A stretch of DNA of 64,000 nucleotides, from contig NZ_JACHYH010000005.1 in assembly GCF_014192715.1 (NCBI RefSeq), forward strand, positions 186,001 through 250,000, in the 5' to 3' direction. Under the pieces are notes generated by a model, which worked only from the letters and a program-made list of their open reading frames with translations, had not been told where the DNA came from and searched no databases. Below, piece after piece: positions 8,337-16,330 of the stretch. Both the position numbers and the translations under genes were made by a program. Source of the DNA: Luteibacter sp. Sphag1AF. Lineage in GTDB: Bacteria > Pseudomonadota > Gammaproteobacteria > Xanthomonadales > Rhodanobacteraceae. Position 1 is the stretch's first letter, and the number at the start of each line of letters is the position of its first letter.

Positions 8337-8537
8337 TCAATCTCCCACCCGTTTCATCTTTTTGAATCCGTACGCGATAGCCCAAACGGACAAAACAGCC
8401 ACGCCCACGGCGACACCGGATGCGGTGTCAAATTCAGGGATGAGAGAAGGGATATGCACCCACATGATCTGGCTGCAAGCGCCGGTTGTTTGGTCGATGT
8501 TCTCGCTCAAACACATCATTACCATGGGAAGCGACAT
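8337..8537 (-). CDS. minor coat-like membrane protein
   Basis: A 66-residue protein with a strong ribosome site (AGGAGGGT) before ATG 8537. The N-terminal part has two Cys (CLSENIDQTTGAC). It is followed by a membrane segment (SGVAVGVAVLSVWAIAYGF) and a basic end (KKMKRVGD). The topology equals that of coat proteins but there is no signal peptide, as in pIX/pVII-type minor coats. It lies 5 bp before the major coat gene, so the two are cotranscribed. Confidence 0.8.
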   Translation of the reverse strand: MSLPMVMMCLSENIDQTTGACSQIMWVHIPSLIPEFDTASGVAVGVAVLSVWAIAYGFKKMKRVGD

Positions 8538-8643
8538 ACACCCTCCTAGTCATCGTTGGCGCACACGGGACTCGTGTACCCCGAGAAAAATCCTTACGCG
8601 TCCAACCCTCATAGCCCCGAGCAGTGATCTAGAAGCGAAGATC

Positions 8644-8670
8644 GAAGGGGAGATAAACGATCCCCCCTTC
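8644..8670. other. stem-loop between ssDNA-binding and coat genes
   Basis: GAAGGGG (8644-8650) pairs with CCCCTTC (8664-8670) around a 13-base loop. On the minus strand it is followed by a weakly T-rich stretch. It may be a processing or attenuation site separating early and coat genes. The surrounding 8538-8697 holds no other gene. Confidence 0.45.
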
Positions 8671-8697
8671 ACCCCCCGGGAGTGAGAGCGTTACAGC

Positions 8698-8751
8698 TCA
8701 GTGCACGACGCCTGCAAGCCAGAGAGCGACGTAGAGCGCATTGAGCTTCAT
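8698..8751 (-). CDS. possible 17-residue hydrophobic phage peptide
   Basis: The frame MKLNALYVALWLAGVVH begins at ATG 8751 and its ATGA overlaps the stop of the ssDNA-binding protein, which would couple translation. It encodes one short hydrophobic helix with a Lys near the start. It is shorter than any known inovirus coat protein, so it may be chance or a leader. Reported because of the overlap and the hydrophobic pattern only. Confidence 0.3.
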   Translation of the reverse strand: MKLNALYVALWLAGVVH

Positions 8752-9011
8752 ACCTTCGAGGCCGCAACCGGGACGAGCGTATAGCCGTAATGAAGGTTGC
8801 CGTTGCGGTCGAGATACGGCTTTTCAGGCTCCACCTTGTAGTCACCCTCGGGCAAAGGCTTCTCGTTGCGCGTCGGGCTGAACATGCGGTCAAACATCTG
8901 GAACATGCCCGGGCCCATCTGGAGGCCGCACTTCTGGAACCCGAACGACTGCGACGGGTCCTTACGGCCCTGAGCAACGCGAACCTCGGACGTGACTCGA
9001 ATGATGTTCAT
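8748..9011 (-). CDS. ssDNA-binding protein (pV-like)
   Basis: An 87-residue protein, start at ATG 9011 with AAGGA upstream. It is small, with basic and aromatic residues (FGFQKCGLQMGPGMFQMF; GNLHYGYTLVPV) and no membrane segment. Length and place directly after Rep match gene V proteins, which coat the single-stranded phage genome before extrusion and can repress translation. The sequence is distant from Ff pV, as is typical for Xanthomonas phages. Confidence 0.75.
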   Translation of the reverse strand: MNIIRVTSEVRVAQGRKDPSQSFGFQKCGLQMGPGMFQMFDRMFSPTRNEKPLPEGDYKVEPEKPYLDRNGNLHYGYTLVPVAASKV

Positions 9012-9039
9012 AATGAATCCTTTTGGCCGTCCAAACGGC

Positions 9040-10266
9040 CTAGACAGTGATAGATGAGGAAGGAACGTTGTAGTCGCCCGGAAGCACGAAGCGCGCCGCC
9101 AGATCACGTGCCGGTCGAAGGACCGGATCAAACAAAGCTGACCCTTGGTAGATGCCCTCGGCCCACGCCGGAAGCTTCTCTGCCTTGAGCAGCGACTCCA
9201 CAGCGCCCGCAAATTCACCTGGCGTTGTGCAGAACTTGCGCAGTGCGTTCACGACACGACCGCATTGACGCTTCGCATGACGAAGCGAACCCGCCATGCA
9301 AGCAGCTGCCTTGGCAACAGACGTCTGCATGCGCGTCGACAACTCGCTGATCCAGCTCAGCGGAGGATAGTGACCCGTGATGAATTCCCACGGGCGTTCA
9401 AGAATGTCGTACGGGATTTCCCGGTACTTGGCACCGAAACGCGCTTCAAAGCGAACCCAAGGGCTGCTGGGGTCGCCGAGCTGCTTACCCTTCTCGTACA
9501 CGCACAAACGTTGATTGCCTTCGTTCTTGCCGACATAGATCGTCTGGCCAGAGCCGTCATTGAAGCCTTGATAACCAATCGCAGGCGGACGACCACGGCT
9601 CGTAAACTGCCCTTCGTCGTACCACCGCTGCACATCCGCAAGCGTGTGCCTGCCCTCTTTGTCGTCGTGTGCGCAATCGACACGGCTGAGCTTGGCGCCC
9701 CACCCTTCCAGCACCTCACGCGTGTGCGCCCACGCCACGACGTGGGCGCAGCCTTCACCGGTCAATTCAACGCAGAACGTGCCGCGTTGGCGTTCACCAC
9801 CGAGCGCGACAAACCCGCACACCTTGCCTTCTGGCGTCAGAATGCGGCAGTGCTTGTCGTAGAAGTTGCGAAAGCCGCGCACCTGCTCATCAACACGCAA
9901 GCCGCTTCCCGGCGCGATGGCATGCAGCGCGTAACGACACAACAGTTCAACGCTCGAATCGCAACCATCCACCGCAGCCGCGCGCAAGCGAGCGCCGAAC
10001 TCTCCCTGCTGCAACGCCGAGAGCTGCGCCGTGAACGTCAAAAAATCGACAATCGCAAGAGCCCCGGCTTCGATGGGTTCGTCAACGAGAGTCGCAACTG
10101 AGGACTTTAGTCCCCTGTTAGCTGAGGGGACCATCGCCGCTGAGCGGCGATCCGCACCCGCACGAAACGGTGCGTCGATGGCGTTGAGCATCGGGATGTA
10201 GTCACGACGAAGTCGCTCGGCGTACTGAGCGCCTGACTCGGTGATGCAAATGGCTGGCGGCTTCAC
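9040..10266 (-). CDS. rolling-circle replication initiator (pII-like)
   Basis: A 408-residue replication initiation protein of the Rep_trans / phage RstA-like type. It nicks the plus-strand origin and starts rolling-circle synthesis. Recognisable blocks include LSRVDCAHD followed by QTIYVGKN and RLCVYEKGKQLG, the family's conserved metal- and Tyr-containing segments. Start is GTG 10266, whose GTGA overlaps the stop of the upstream gene. Family assignment rests on these blocks and the context. Confidence 0.88.
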   Translation of the reverse strand: MKPPAICITESGAQYAERLRRDYIPMLNAIDAPFRAGADRRSAAMVPSANRGLKSSVATLVDEPIEAGALAIVDFLTFTAQLSALQQGEFGARLRAAAVDGCDSSVELLCRYALHAIAPGSGLRVDEQVRGFRNFYDKHCRILTPEGKVCGFVALGGERQRGTFCVELTGEGCAHVVAWAHTREVLEGWGAKLSRVDCAHDDKEGRHTLADVQRWYDEGQFTSRGRPPAIGYQGFNDGSGQTIYVGKNEGNQRLCVYEKGKQLGDPSSPWVRFEARFGAKYREIPYDILERPWEFITGHYPPLSWISELSTRMQTSVAKAAACMAGSLRHAKRQCGRVVNALRKFCTTPGEFAGAVESLLKAEKLPAWAEGIYQGSALFDPVLRPARDLAARFVLPGDYNVPSSSITV

Positions 10267-10430
10267 AGCGACGCCACAACGAAGGCACGGAACGAGAGGG
10301 AATCGGCTTCATCGGCCATATCGGCAGCGCGCTCGAAGTCCTGACGATCAAGATAGTTGGCTTCCAGTGCGAGCGCGCCCTCGCACTCACGACCGTATTG
10401 CTCGATCAAGCGCATCTGCCAACCGTGCAT
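10263..10430 (-). CDS. small early phage protein
   Basis: A 55-residue acidic soluble protein (EGALALEANYLDRQDFERAA). Starts at ATG 10430 in a TGATG overlap with the upstream gene and overlaps rep by GTGA, so the three genes form one coupled unit. Not recognised. Size and place suggest an accessory replication or regulatory factor. Confidence 0.6.
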   Translation of the reverse strand: MHGWQMRLIEQYGRECEGALALEANYLDRQDFERAADMADEADSLSFRAFVVASL

Positions 10431-10555
10431 CACAGCCACCCTGCCCGCTTGAGAGCGTCCTGACGTTCGACGTATCGACGGATACGGAGGGTCAGCAGTA
10501 CGACGCCCGGAAGCGTGCATGCAGCGATTGCGAAAGCGGCAGCATTAATAACCAT
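10430..10555 (-). CDS. small membrane phage protein
   Basis: A 41-residue protein: a membrane helix (AAAFAIAACTLPGVVLLTL) followed by a basic tail (RIRRYVERQDALKRAGW). Start ATG 10555 has GGGGGCC upstream. It is the first gene of the leftward phage operon, directly behind the operator palindromes. Function unknown. Confidence 0.55.
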   Translation of the reverse strand: MVINAAAFAIAACTLPGVVLLTLRIRRYVERQDALKRAGWL

Positions 10556-10570
10556 CGGTGGCCCCCATGC

Positions 10571-10630
10571 CTTCAAAGACTCTTTGAAGTTGGGCGGATT
10601 AAAGTACCCTTTGAAGCACTTGTCAAAGGG
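10571..10630. promoter_or_regulatory. operator palindromes of the phage switch
   Basis: A perfect palindrome CTTCAAAG-ACT-CTTTGAAG (10571-10589) and a second inverted pair CCCTTTG (10607-10613) / CAAAGGG (10624-10630) lie between the divergent repressor and early genes. A further CTTTGAA half-site touches the repressor start. Repeated TTTGAAG half-sites in a divergent promoter region are the expected repressor binding sites. Confidence 0.75.
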
Positions 10631-10638
10631 TCTTTGAA

Positions 10639-11010
10639 ATGTCTGCCACAATTAAATTACTTGACGCGTACGTCAAAATGTGCTCGCACAAGAACGATAG
10701 CGAGGCAGCACGTGCGCTGCGCGTCACGCCGCAGACCGTGAATAACTGGCGAAAGGCGAAGTCACACCCCGACGCAGAAAGCGTGGAGCGGATGTGCATG
10801 GCCGTAAACGAGCCCGTCGCGCACTGGCTACCGCTTATCGAAGCGGAGAGGGCGAGAACGCCGGAAGCGCGCAGGGTGTGGCTTCGACTTGCTCAAGCCG
10901 CCGCGTGCATAACGTTGATTGCAGGCTTGACAAGTGCACCCTACCCGGCGCAGGCACGAGGGGCTTTTTTCGCAGAAAACGCCAGCTCTGTATATTATGT
11001 CAAATCGTAG
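10639..11010 (+). CDS. phage repressor/regulator, DUF3693-like, C-terminus in attR
   Basis: A 123-residue protein with an N-terminal helix-turn-helix (SEAARALRVTPQTVNNWRK, residues ~20-40), a linker, and a hydrophobic segment (WLRLAQAAACITLIAGL). This layout matches DUF3693-type proteins at the edge of Xanthomonas inoviruses. It is divergent from the early operon and presumably binds the palindromes at its start. The last codons (VYYVKS and TAG) lie inside the attachment site, and the stop is supplied by host DNA. On the circular phage, the frame would continue from the core into 4425-4530, giving 153 residues with a basic amphipathic tail (MRRKIAGMLLAVAEALR). Confidence 0.85.
   Translation: MSATIKLLDAYVKMCSHKNDSEAARALRVTPQTVNNWRKAKSHPDAESVERMCMAVNEPVAHWLPLIEAERARTPEARRVWLRLAQAAACITLIAGLTSAPYPAQARGAFFAENASSVYYVKS
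10978..11005 (+). other. dif: attR: phage XerC arm and chromosomal dif right half
   Basis: A divergent XerC arm (AACGCCAGCTC, 10978-10988), central TGTATA (10989-10994) and a good XerD arm (TTATGTCAAAT, 10995-11005). A poor XerC arm on the phage side is typical of inovirus attP sites. The left arm of attL plus this right arm rebuilds a dif that differs from E. coli dif at three positions by my count. Confidence 0.8.
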
Positions 11011-11189
11011 ATATCGCCGGAGGGCGATTGGTCTCGGATTTCGCTCTTTTCCCGGACTGCGATGCTGAAATCGGACTGAAGGAATCAAAAAGCCGGACTG
11101 GCATTTAAAAACGATAGCTTACGTATCGCCCGTGACCCTGCCGCGGGACCCAATTGAGCATCTACCAGCGGCGGGTCCGCAAAGGACCA

Positions 11190-12116
11190 CTACGCGCTGG
11201 CGTCGCTCAGTTTGGCCGCATGCAACGTTTGCGCGAGGCCGATTACAGCCAACGGATCATCCGCCAGCGCATCCGCCGGCGCACGCGCCGCTGATGAGAT
11301 ATCGCGAATAACCATAGCAACCATGACGGGGTCCGTAACGGCGTGGCCTCTGACAGCACGACATTGGAGCGATAGCTCTCCTCTGGGCTGGAAGAGCCAG
11401 AAGGCCCGCGCCCACCCGCCCCGATCATCCGTCGCAGGCGAAAAGCCAAAGCGTGACGCCAGAATCGAAAGCAGGCGCTGCAAGCCGTAGGCGCTAATGC
11501 CGGGGGCGAACTGAAACGACGGGTACCAGGTGACCGTCGCCAGACCCGGCGCCAGGCGAAAGCGCGACGCTATCTGGCGCAGGTTCGCGAGCACATTCGA
11601 CTGCTTCACGATCACGCCCTTGGGCGTGCCTACGGAGCCCGAGGTAAATTGCAGGTAAGCGATCGCATCGGCGGCGGGTTCGCGCATTGACGCGGTTTCC
11701 TTCCCCTCACCGAGGGTCTGGGAAAATCCCAACACCGGGAGGTCGGCCAGGTGCCCCGTCGTTCGGGCCGCGAAGTCGTCGGATACGAGGCCCTGCCGTG
11801 CACCACACGCGGCGACGATCCGGCTAAAGGACTCGATGCGCTCCGCCCGCTTGCCCGGTAGAGCCATGGGCACTGCAATGAGCGCGGCACGCTGGCATGC
11901 AAAGAATGCAATGACGGCATCGACGGCATCGTCGAGCAGCAGCGGTACCCTTTCGCCGGGAGCGAAGCGTCGTGCCAGACCATCGGCAAGGCGCGTCGTT
12001 CGCGCGCGCAGCCCGGCATAGGTTATCGACGCCGCTTCGTGCCCCTCGCGTACGAAAGCGATACGGTCCGGCGCCGCATCGGCCGCGCGATCGAGCATCG
12101 CAACCAGGTGTTCCAT
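11190..12116 (-). pseudogene. fatty-acyl-AMP ligase N-terminus fused to a foreign tail
   Basis: A 308-residue open frame. Residues 1 to ~195 are the start of an adenylate-forming enzyme of the FAAL/acyl-CoA ligase type, with the P-loop-like YLQFTSGSVGTPKGV. From about VTWYP (near base 11540) the expected WLPxxHDMGL block is absent. The frame instead continues with FQFAPGISAYGLQRLL…WLFQPRGELSL, which resembles the C-terminal toxin-binding region of DUF2384 (Xre/MbcA/ParS) antitoxins. This is an in-frame deletion chimera: it lacks two thirds of the ligase and cannot activate fatty acids. It is the last gene of the leftward NRPS remnant. The identity of the tail is tentative. Confidence 0.65.
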
Positions 12117-12169
12117 CCCTCAGGTCTCCGCCTATTGTCCCGGTGGTGTCCCTCGCCTGCTGCACTCCG

Positions 12170-12553
12170 TTACGGCGTCGGCGGAGCCTCGGCTATATGC
12201 CACAGGACGCCGGAGGGGTCGCTCAGGTACATCACCTTGAGCCCCCATGGCTGCATTTTCGGTTCCTCGGGCGCGGGAATGTCGTGGCGGCCCGGAAGGT
12301 TCTTCGCGCTGATGGCGCGCCACCACGTCCCGGCATCAGGGACCAGGAGGTGCATGACGCAGTTCTCGGCCCACTCCTTCCTGTAATAATTCTGCAAGAG
12401 GAAGTTATGCTCGCCAAGCGACAATTCGGCGAGATCCTGCATGTCGTGCGTGATGGAAAACCCAAGGTCGCGATAGAAGCTCTTGGAACGCTCGAAGTCC
12501 TTCGCTGGAATGAAGGGTCGCATTTTTATGATATCGGCAGGCGAGACCGTCAT
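12170..12553 (-). CDS. VOC-superfamily (glyoxalase/bleomycin-resistance) protein
   Basis: A 127-residue protein; ATG 12553 chosen for GGGGAAAACC upstream. It has the vicinal-oxygen-chelate layout: an initial strand (MRPFIPAKDFERSKSFYRDL) with the helix and GF turn, and a final YLSDPSGVLWHIAE with the usual Asp-Pro-x-Gly and metal-ligand region. Members are dioxygenases, isomerases or drug-binding resistance proteins. It lies between mbtH and the ligase remnant, so in the original pathway it may have tailored or sequestered the product. Confidence 0.8.
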   Translation of the reverse strand: MTVSPADIIKMRPFIPAKDFERSKSFYRDLGFSITHDMQDLAELSLGEHNFLLQNYYRKEWAENCVMHLLVPDAGTWWRAISAKNLPGRHDIPAPEEPKMQPWGLKVMYLSDPSGVLWHIAEAPPTP

Positions 12554-12627
12554 GGTTTTCCCCACGGCAAGCGAATCGACGATGTCCCATGCGCTGGAGA
12601 CATCGCAAGGAATGGATCGACGGGACG

Positions 12628-12840
12628 TTATGTCGCCTGTTGCGTCGCCAGGTGCTTTCGCAGGCTGAGAGGGCGAAGATCGGTCCATACCTCGTCGATA
12701 TAGGCGAGGCATTCCTGCCGGTTACCGCGCTTGCCAACGCGTTTCCATCCAAGCGGGAGTTCTTTCACCTCCGGCCAGATCGAATACTGCTCTTCGTGAT
12801 TGACGACCACTTCGAAAACGGTGTTCTCGGAATCCCACAT
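12628..12840 (-). CDS. MbtH-like NRPS chaperone
   Basis: A 70-residue protein starting at ATG 12840. It carries the family signature [10 protein letters not shown], then PLGWKRVG and [14 protein letters not shown]. MbtH-like proteins bind and activate NRPS adenylation domains. It looks intact although the NRPS genes on both sides are broken. It could still serve another NRPS elsewhere in the genome. Confidence 0.92.
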   Translation of the reverse strand: MWDSENTVFEVVVNHEEQYSIWPEVKELPLGWKRVGKRGNRQECLAYIDEVWTDLRPLSLRKHLATQQAT

Positions 12841-12975
12841 CGTCGAAACTCCTTGATAGAGGACGGGGCAACGGTAGCGCGAAAACGTCGGAACGATGGT
12901 GCGAACGAAGAAGGTGCAATGCTTTTCGAGCATAGTGTAAACGGCACACGCGAACAAGTTTTCTCAGGTGCTTTT

Positions 12976-15022
12976 TCACGTTAGTGCCAGGGCGATGAGA
13001 CGGTCGACATGCGCCTCGTCGATCGCCGGACATTCGATGCCCAGCGATCGAAGCAGTTCGTCGGTTTTTCCCGAAGGAACAGGTGCAGGTGGGGCCGCTG
13101 GCGCATCGCTCGCGTCGACGCGCAACAACGGCAACAATGCGAACAGCGGTTGGTGGGCCGGATCGTCGCCCTCGATAGCGGCAATCCATTCGCGCGGCCC
13201 GCTCGTGTCGATGGTGCGGCCTTCCAGCGCGAGCCGGTGGCGAAGGCGGTCGAGTACCAGGGACAGGGATGTCTCCCGGGGATGTTGTACGTGAAATGCA
13301 CCTCCCAGGCACGCATCCATCTGTGACAGCGCCACGATGGCCCTGGCGACATGATCCACCGGAACCATGTTGTCCACTCCGGAATAGCCTGGCTCCAGTC
13401 CGAGACGCGCGCTGGCGCGTAATGCACGGTTGAAGAATTCGTCCACATTGACGCCTCGCGAACGGCGAGCGGCAACGATACGCGAGGGCCTGTAGATGGC
13501 ACAGGGCACGCCTCGCTCGTGCAACGCCACAACCACCTGTTCGGCCACCCACTTGGATTGGGCGTAACCATCGTTCAGTCGGTCGTGCCATGGCTGGCGC
13601 ATACGTTCCTCGATGCCGCCGCCGACAAGATCCAGCACGTTCCGGCTCGACACGAAATGCAAGTGCATGCCCGGTGCGTCAAGGGTCAAACGGCCCAGTT
13701 CGACGACGCTCATGACGTTGGCTGCCTTGAGCGATGGGTAGCCGCGCAGGAAGTCCACCTGTGCCGCGCTGTGGTACACGTGCTTTACTTCGCGCAGAAT
13801 GGCCCTGCGCCATGATTCGCTAAGCCCGAGGCGCGGCTCGCTGACATCACCGGGAATGATCTCCACCCGCGAGGCATCGATCGTCGCGCCAAAGAAGCGG
13901 GCCCGCTCGAGCAACCGCGCCCTGCCCTCCGCTTCGCTACGACAACGCACCACGCACCAGACGGGTGTCGACTCCGCACCCTGCAGCGCCTCGAGAAGGA
14001 ACACTCCGAGGAAGCCGGTGGCACCGGTAAGCAGACGTGGGCCGTCAGGCCGCTCCGTGTCGATGACTCGCCCCGTACCTAGCCATCCGGCGATTGCCTG
14101 CACTTCCCCGGCGGGATCGATGTCGCCGTCCGCGCCATGTCCCTCCCATCGCCAGGGCGTGCGCCAGGTCGCCCAGCCGAGGATGTGCGTAAAGCAGGCG
14201 CACGCTGACTTCGCGCCCGAGCAAGTGGCTAAGCCGTGAGGTCATCGCCATGGCTTGCAACGAGTCGCCGCCACGTGCAAAGAAATCTTCTCCCAAGTGG
14301 GCAGCGCCCGTTCCCGACATGGCGAAATCACAGGCCGCGACGACGTGCTTTTCGAGGGGGCTTTGCGCTGGGCACACGTCGTTGGCATCTGCGGCGAGCG
14401 GCTGCGGCGCCGGCAGGCGGCTCATGTCGACCTTGTCGTTGGCGGAACGGGGCAACGCATCGCAAAGGCACCATGCACGCGGGACCATGTACGCGGGAAG
14501 GCGCGCACGCAGGGCATGATCGAGCGCCACAGCGGTGGTTTGAGGCGACGCGGTGACCACGTACGCCGCAAGGTGCCGGCCGGCACCATCCTCGCGCGCC
14601 ACCACGATCGCATCGTTCACGCCGTGGATGCCGAGCAACGCCGAGGCGACGTCGCCGCATTCGATCCGGTGCCCGTTGACCTTCACCTGGGTGTCCATGC
14701 GGCCCAGGATGTGGATCATCCCGTCATCCGACGATATGCCCAGGTCGCCTGTGCGATACCAGCGCCGTCCGTCGAATGCCGTGATGAAACGGGCTTCGGT
14801 CTGCACGGGATCGCCAGCATACCCATCGGCAACGCCATCACCGCCGATGCAGATTTCGCCCACTACATGATCCGGGCAAGGCCAGTGGCACGCATCCATG
14901 ACGGCGATCTTCTGGTTGCGCAACGGACGTCCGTAGGGAATCGGCAAGGCCGGCCCGTCGCTGGGTTCGAGCCGCAGCCCGATCGACCAGATCGACGCTT
15001 CGGTCGCGCCGCCTTCGTTGGA
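12976..15022 (-). pseudogene. NRPS remnant: adenylation (C-part)-PCP-thioester reductase
   Basis: Reading leftward, the sequence opens abruptly inside an adenylation domain at about 15022 (GGATEASIWS, the A5 region). It continues through WYRTGDLG and GRMDTQVKVNGHRIE (A7-A8), then a PCP with ARGGDSLQAM (phosphopantetheine Ser). Near 14140 a one-base shift in a G-rich run moves the frame to a reductase domain with TGATGFLG (NADPH site) and YAQSKW (Tyr/Lys catalytic pair), ending at 12976. Such A-PCP-R modules release an amino-aldehyde or alcohol. The missing 5' end plus the frameshift make it a pseudogene. It is the first gene of the leftward remnant with mbtH. Confidence 0.85.
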
Positions 15023-15871
15023 TCAAACACTTGCCTCCCGCAGATCTTTTTACTTAGCGGCCTAGCATCGTCGTTCTGTCCTGCCATTAGTGTCGCATGC
15101 CGACATCGCGTCGCTCCCTTCGGCGCCACAGCCTTATCGAACGCAGGCGCTGCAAAAGTTGCTCTGACTTTTCGCGAGCTACAACTGGGATGTCGTGAGC
15201 ACTTACTTATGAGGAGTCCGCGATGGCACGACATACATTCCCCGCCAGGCACTCGACCAACACGCTGATCCGCTTTGCCGATCTCTTGACCGCACGGCAA
15301 GCCGATTGTCCAACTGACTTGCGTGGAAGGTGCGCCGAGCTCTGGCTAGACTGGACGGCTCGGCGTACCGCGGCATCTATGTCCAGCCTTTCAACGGGGC
15401 TGTCTGGATTCGTGGACGTCTGGAGTCACGAGCTGCGAGATTCAGAACTCAGTCCCCTGTCAACGGCTGGCGTCCACGAGTACCTAAGGCAGCTGCCGTA
15501 GCGTCGCCAGCGTCGTGGGTTATCACCGTACCGGCGCGTTGAGCGAGAGCATCGGAGCACGCTTGATGGATGATGGGGAGGGCGCCGCCGCTAGCTAGCC
15601 CCATGCTTCCATCAAGCAGCCGGCCGGCCGCGTACACCTTGTGACTCGCTAGCGCCCCCATGCTCGGGCGGGCCGCCGATGGCGGTAAGGTATCTTGCGT
15701 CTGCCGGTAGTTTGCTTCGCCTCAAGAGGAGCTTCCGGCATGGCGATGAAGGATGGACGTCGTCATGAGATCGCCCTTGTACGGGTGAATATCCAGTCGG
15801 ATGCGCGTGCGGACGTGTTTTGTCGTATTGGACGAACCGAGCCAGCGCACCCGATTTGGTCCAACGTCGCC
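15023..15871. other. scar region without a confident gene
   Basis: The adenylation domain stops at 15022 and nothing recognisable continues it. Open frames exist at 15223-15501 and 15739-15996, but the second runs antisense into the gene at 15872. A GGAG-type inverted segment near 15570-15610 repeats pieces of CTTGATGGA/TCCATCAAG (15562-15570 and 15608-15616). This probably marks recombination breakpoints. Confidence 0.4.
15223..15501 (+). CDS. small unknown open frame
   Basis: A 92-residue frame with a good ribosome site (GAGGAG) 8 bases before the ATG. No recognisable domain, signal peptide or membrane helix; the middle (DLRGRCAELWLDWTA) is amphipathic. It stands alone between two decayed loci, so it may be the 5' remnant of a longer gene. 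Confidence 0.25.
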   Translation: MARHTFPARHSTNTLIRFADLLTARQADCPTDLRGRCAELWLDWTARRTAASMSSLSTGLSGFVDVWSHELRDSELSPLSTAGVHEYLRQLP

Positions 15872-16330
15872 TCATCGCTGAAGCGTCATTGTCGTCGCTA
15901 CCTCCTGCGAGAAGCAGCCGTCGATCGGCTTCAAGGTCACCTTCCAGGAGATATCCACAGCCGTTCGCTTCAACGTTTCCGAAAGCTCAGGGAATAACAC
16001 ATTGAGCCGTACTTTTCGTGCCACTTCGCCTTTTGGTGGGATCCTCAGTGGCTCCACACCGGGCGACAGCAGTGGGATAAGCACCTTAAGCACCCGGCCG
16101 CTCGTCTTCTCCACTGCGGAAAGGTGCAACATGTTCTCCCCAAGATAGAACGCTTCGAGTTCGACCGCCTTTGAGCCGGGGTTCTTAACGGTCAGCGTGA
16201 GGGTTTGGTCGCTTCCATCGTCGAGCATCACTGCGAGTAAAGGAACGGAAGCGCAGACTCTGTTCTCCTCGGCTTGTGTCACGCCAATGCATGCGAATGC
16301 GATGGCGAACAAAACTACCTTGGCATACAT
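15872..16330 (-). CDS. exported beta-sandwich protein, candidate immunity to the Rhs toxin
   Basis: A 152-residue protein with a signal peptide (VVLFAIAFACIGVTQA). The mature part looks like an all-beta domain (TLTVKNPGSKAVELEAF; PLRIPPKGEVARKVRL), with single Cys near both ends that could form a disulfide. Its start overlaps the stop of the Rhs gene (TGATG), so the two are translationally coupled. A small exported partner after a toxin-bearing Rhs gene is usually the immunity protein. The fold resembles the N-terminal beta-sandwich of M35-type metallopeptidases, one of which lies 2 kb away. That similarity is by eye only. Confidence 0.6.
   Translation of the reverse strand: MYAKVVLFAIAFACIGVTQAEENRVCASVPLLAVMLDDGSDQTLTLTVKNPGSKAVELEAFYLGENMLHLSAVEKTSGRVLKVLIPLLSPGVEPLRIPPKGEVARKVRLNVLFPELSETLKRTAVDISWKVTLKPIDGCFSQEVATTMTLQR

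Larger units (their letters stand above)
4408..11005. mobile_element. complete inovirus (filamentous phage) prophage integrated at dif
   Basis: A 6.6-kb prophage bounded by dif-like sites that share TGTATATTATGT. It encodes no integrase, as expected for phages that use host XerCD (CTXphi, Cf1c, phiLf types). Leftward modules in order are two early small genes, Rep, ssDNA-binding protein, minor coat, major coat, a tiny coat-like peptide, adsorption protein, pVI-like protein and Zot, followed by a terminator. A divergent repressor is at the right end and a small rightward gene at the left end. All structural genes are open, so it may be able to produce virions. Confidence 0.9.
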
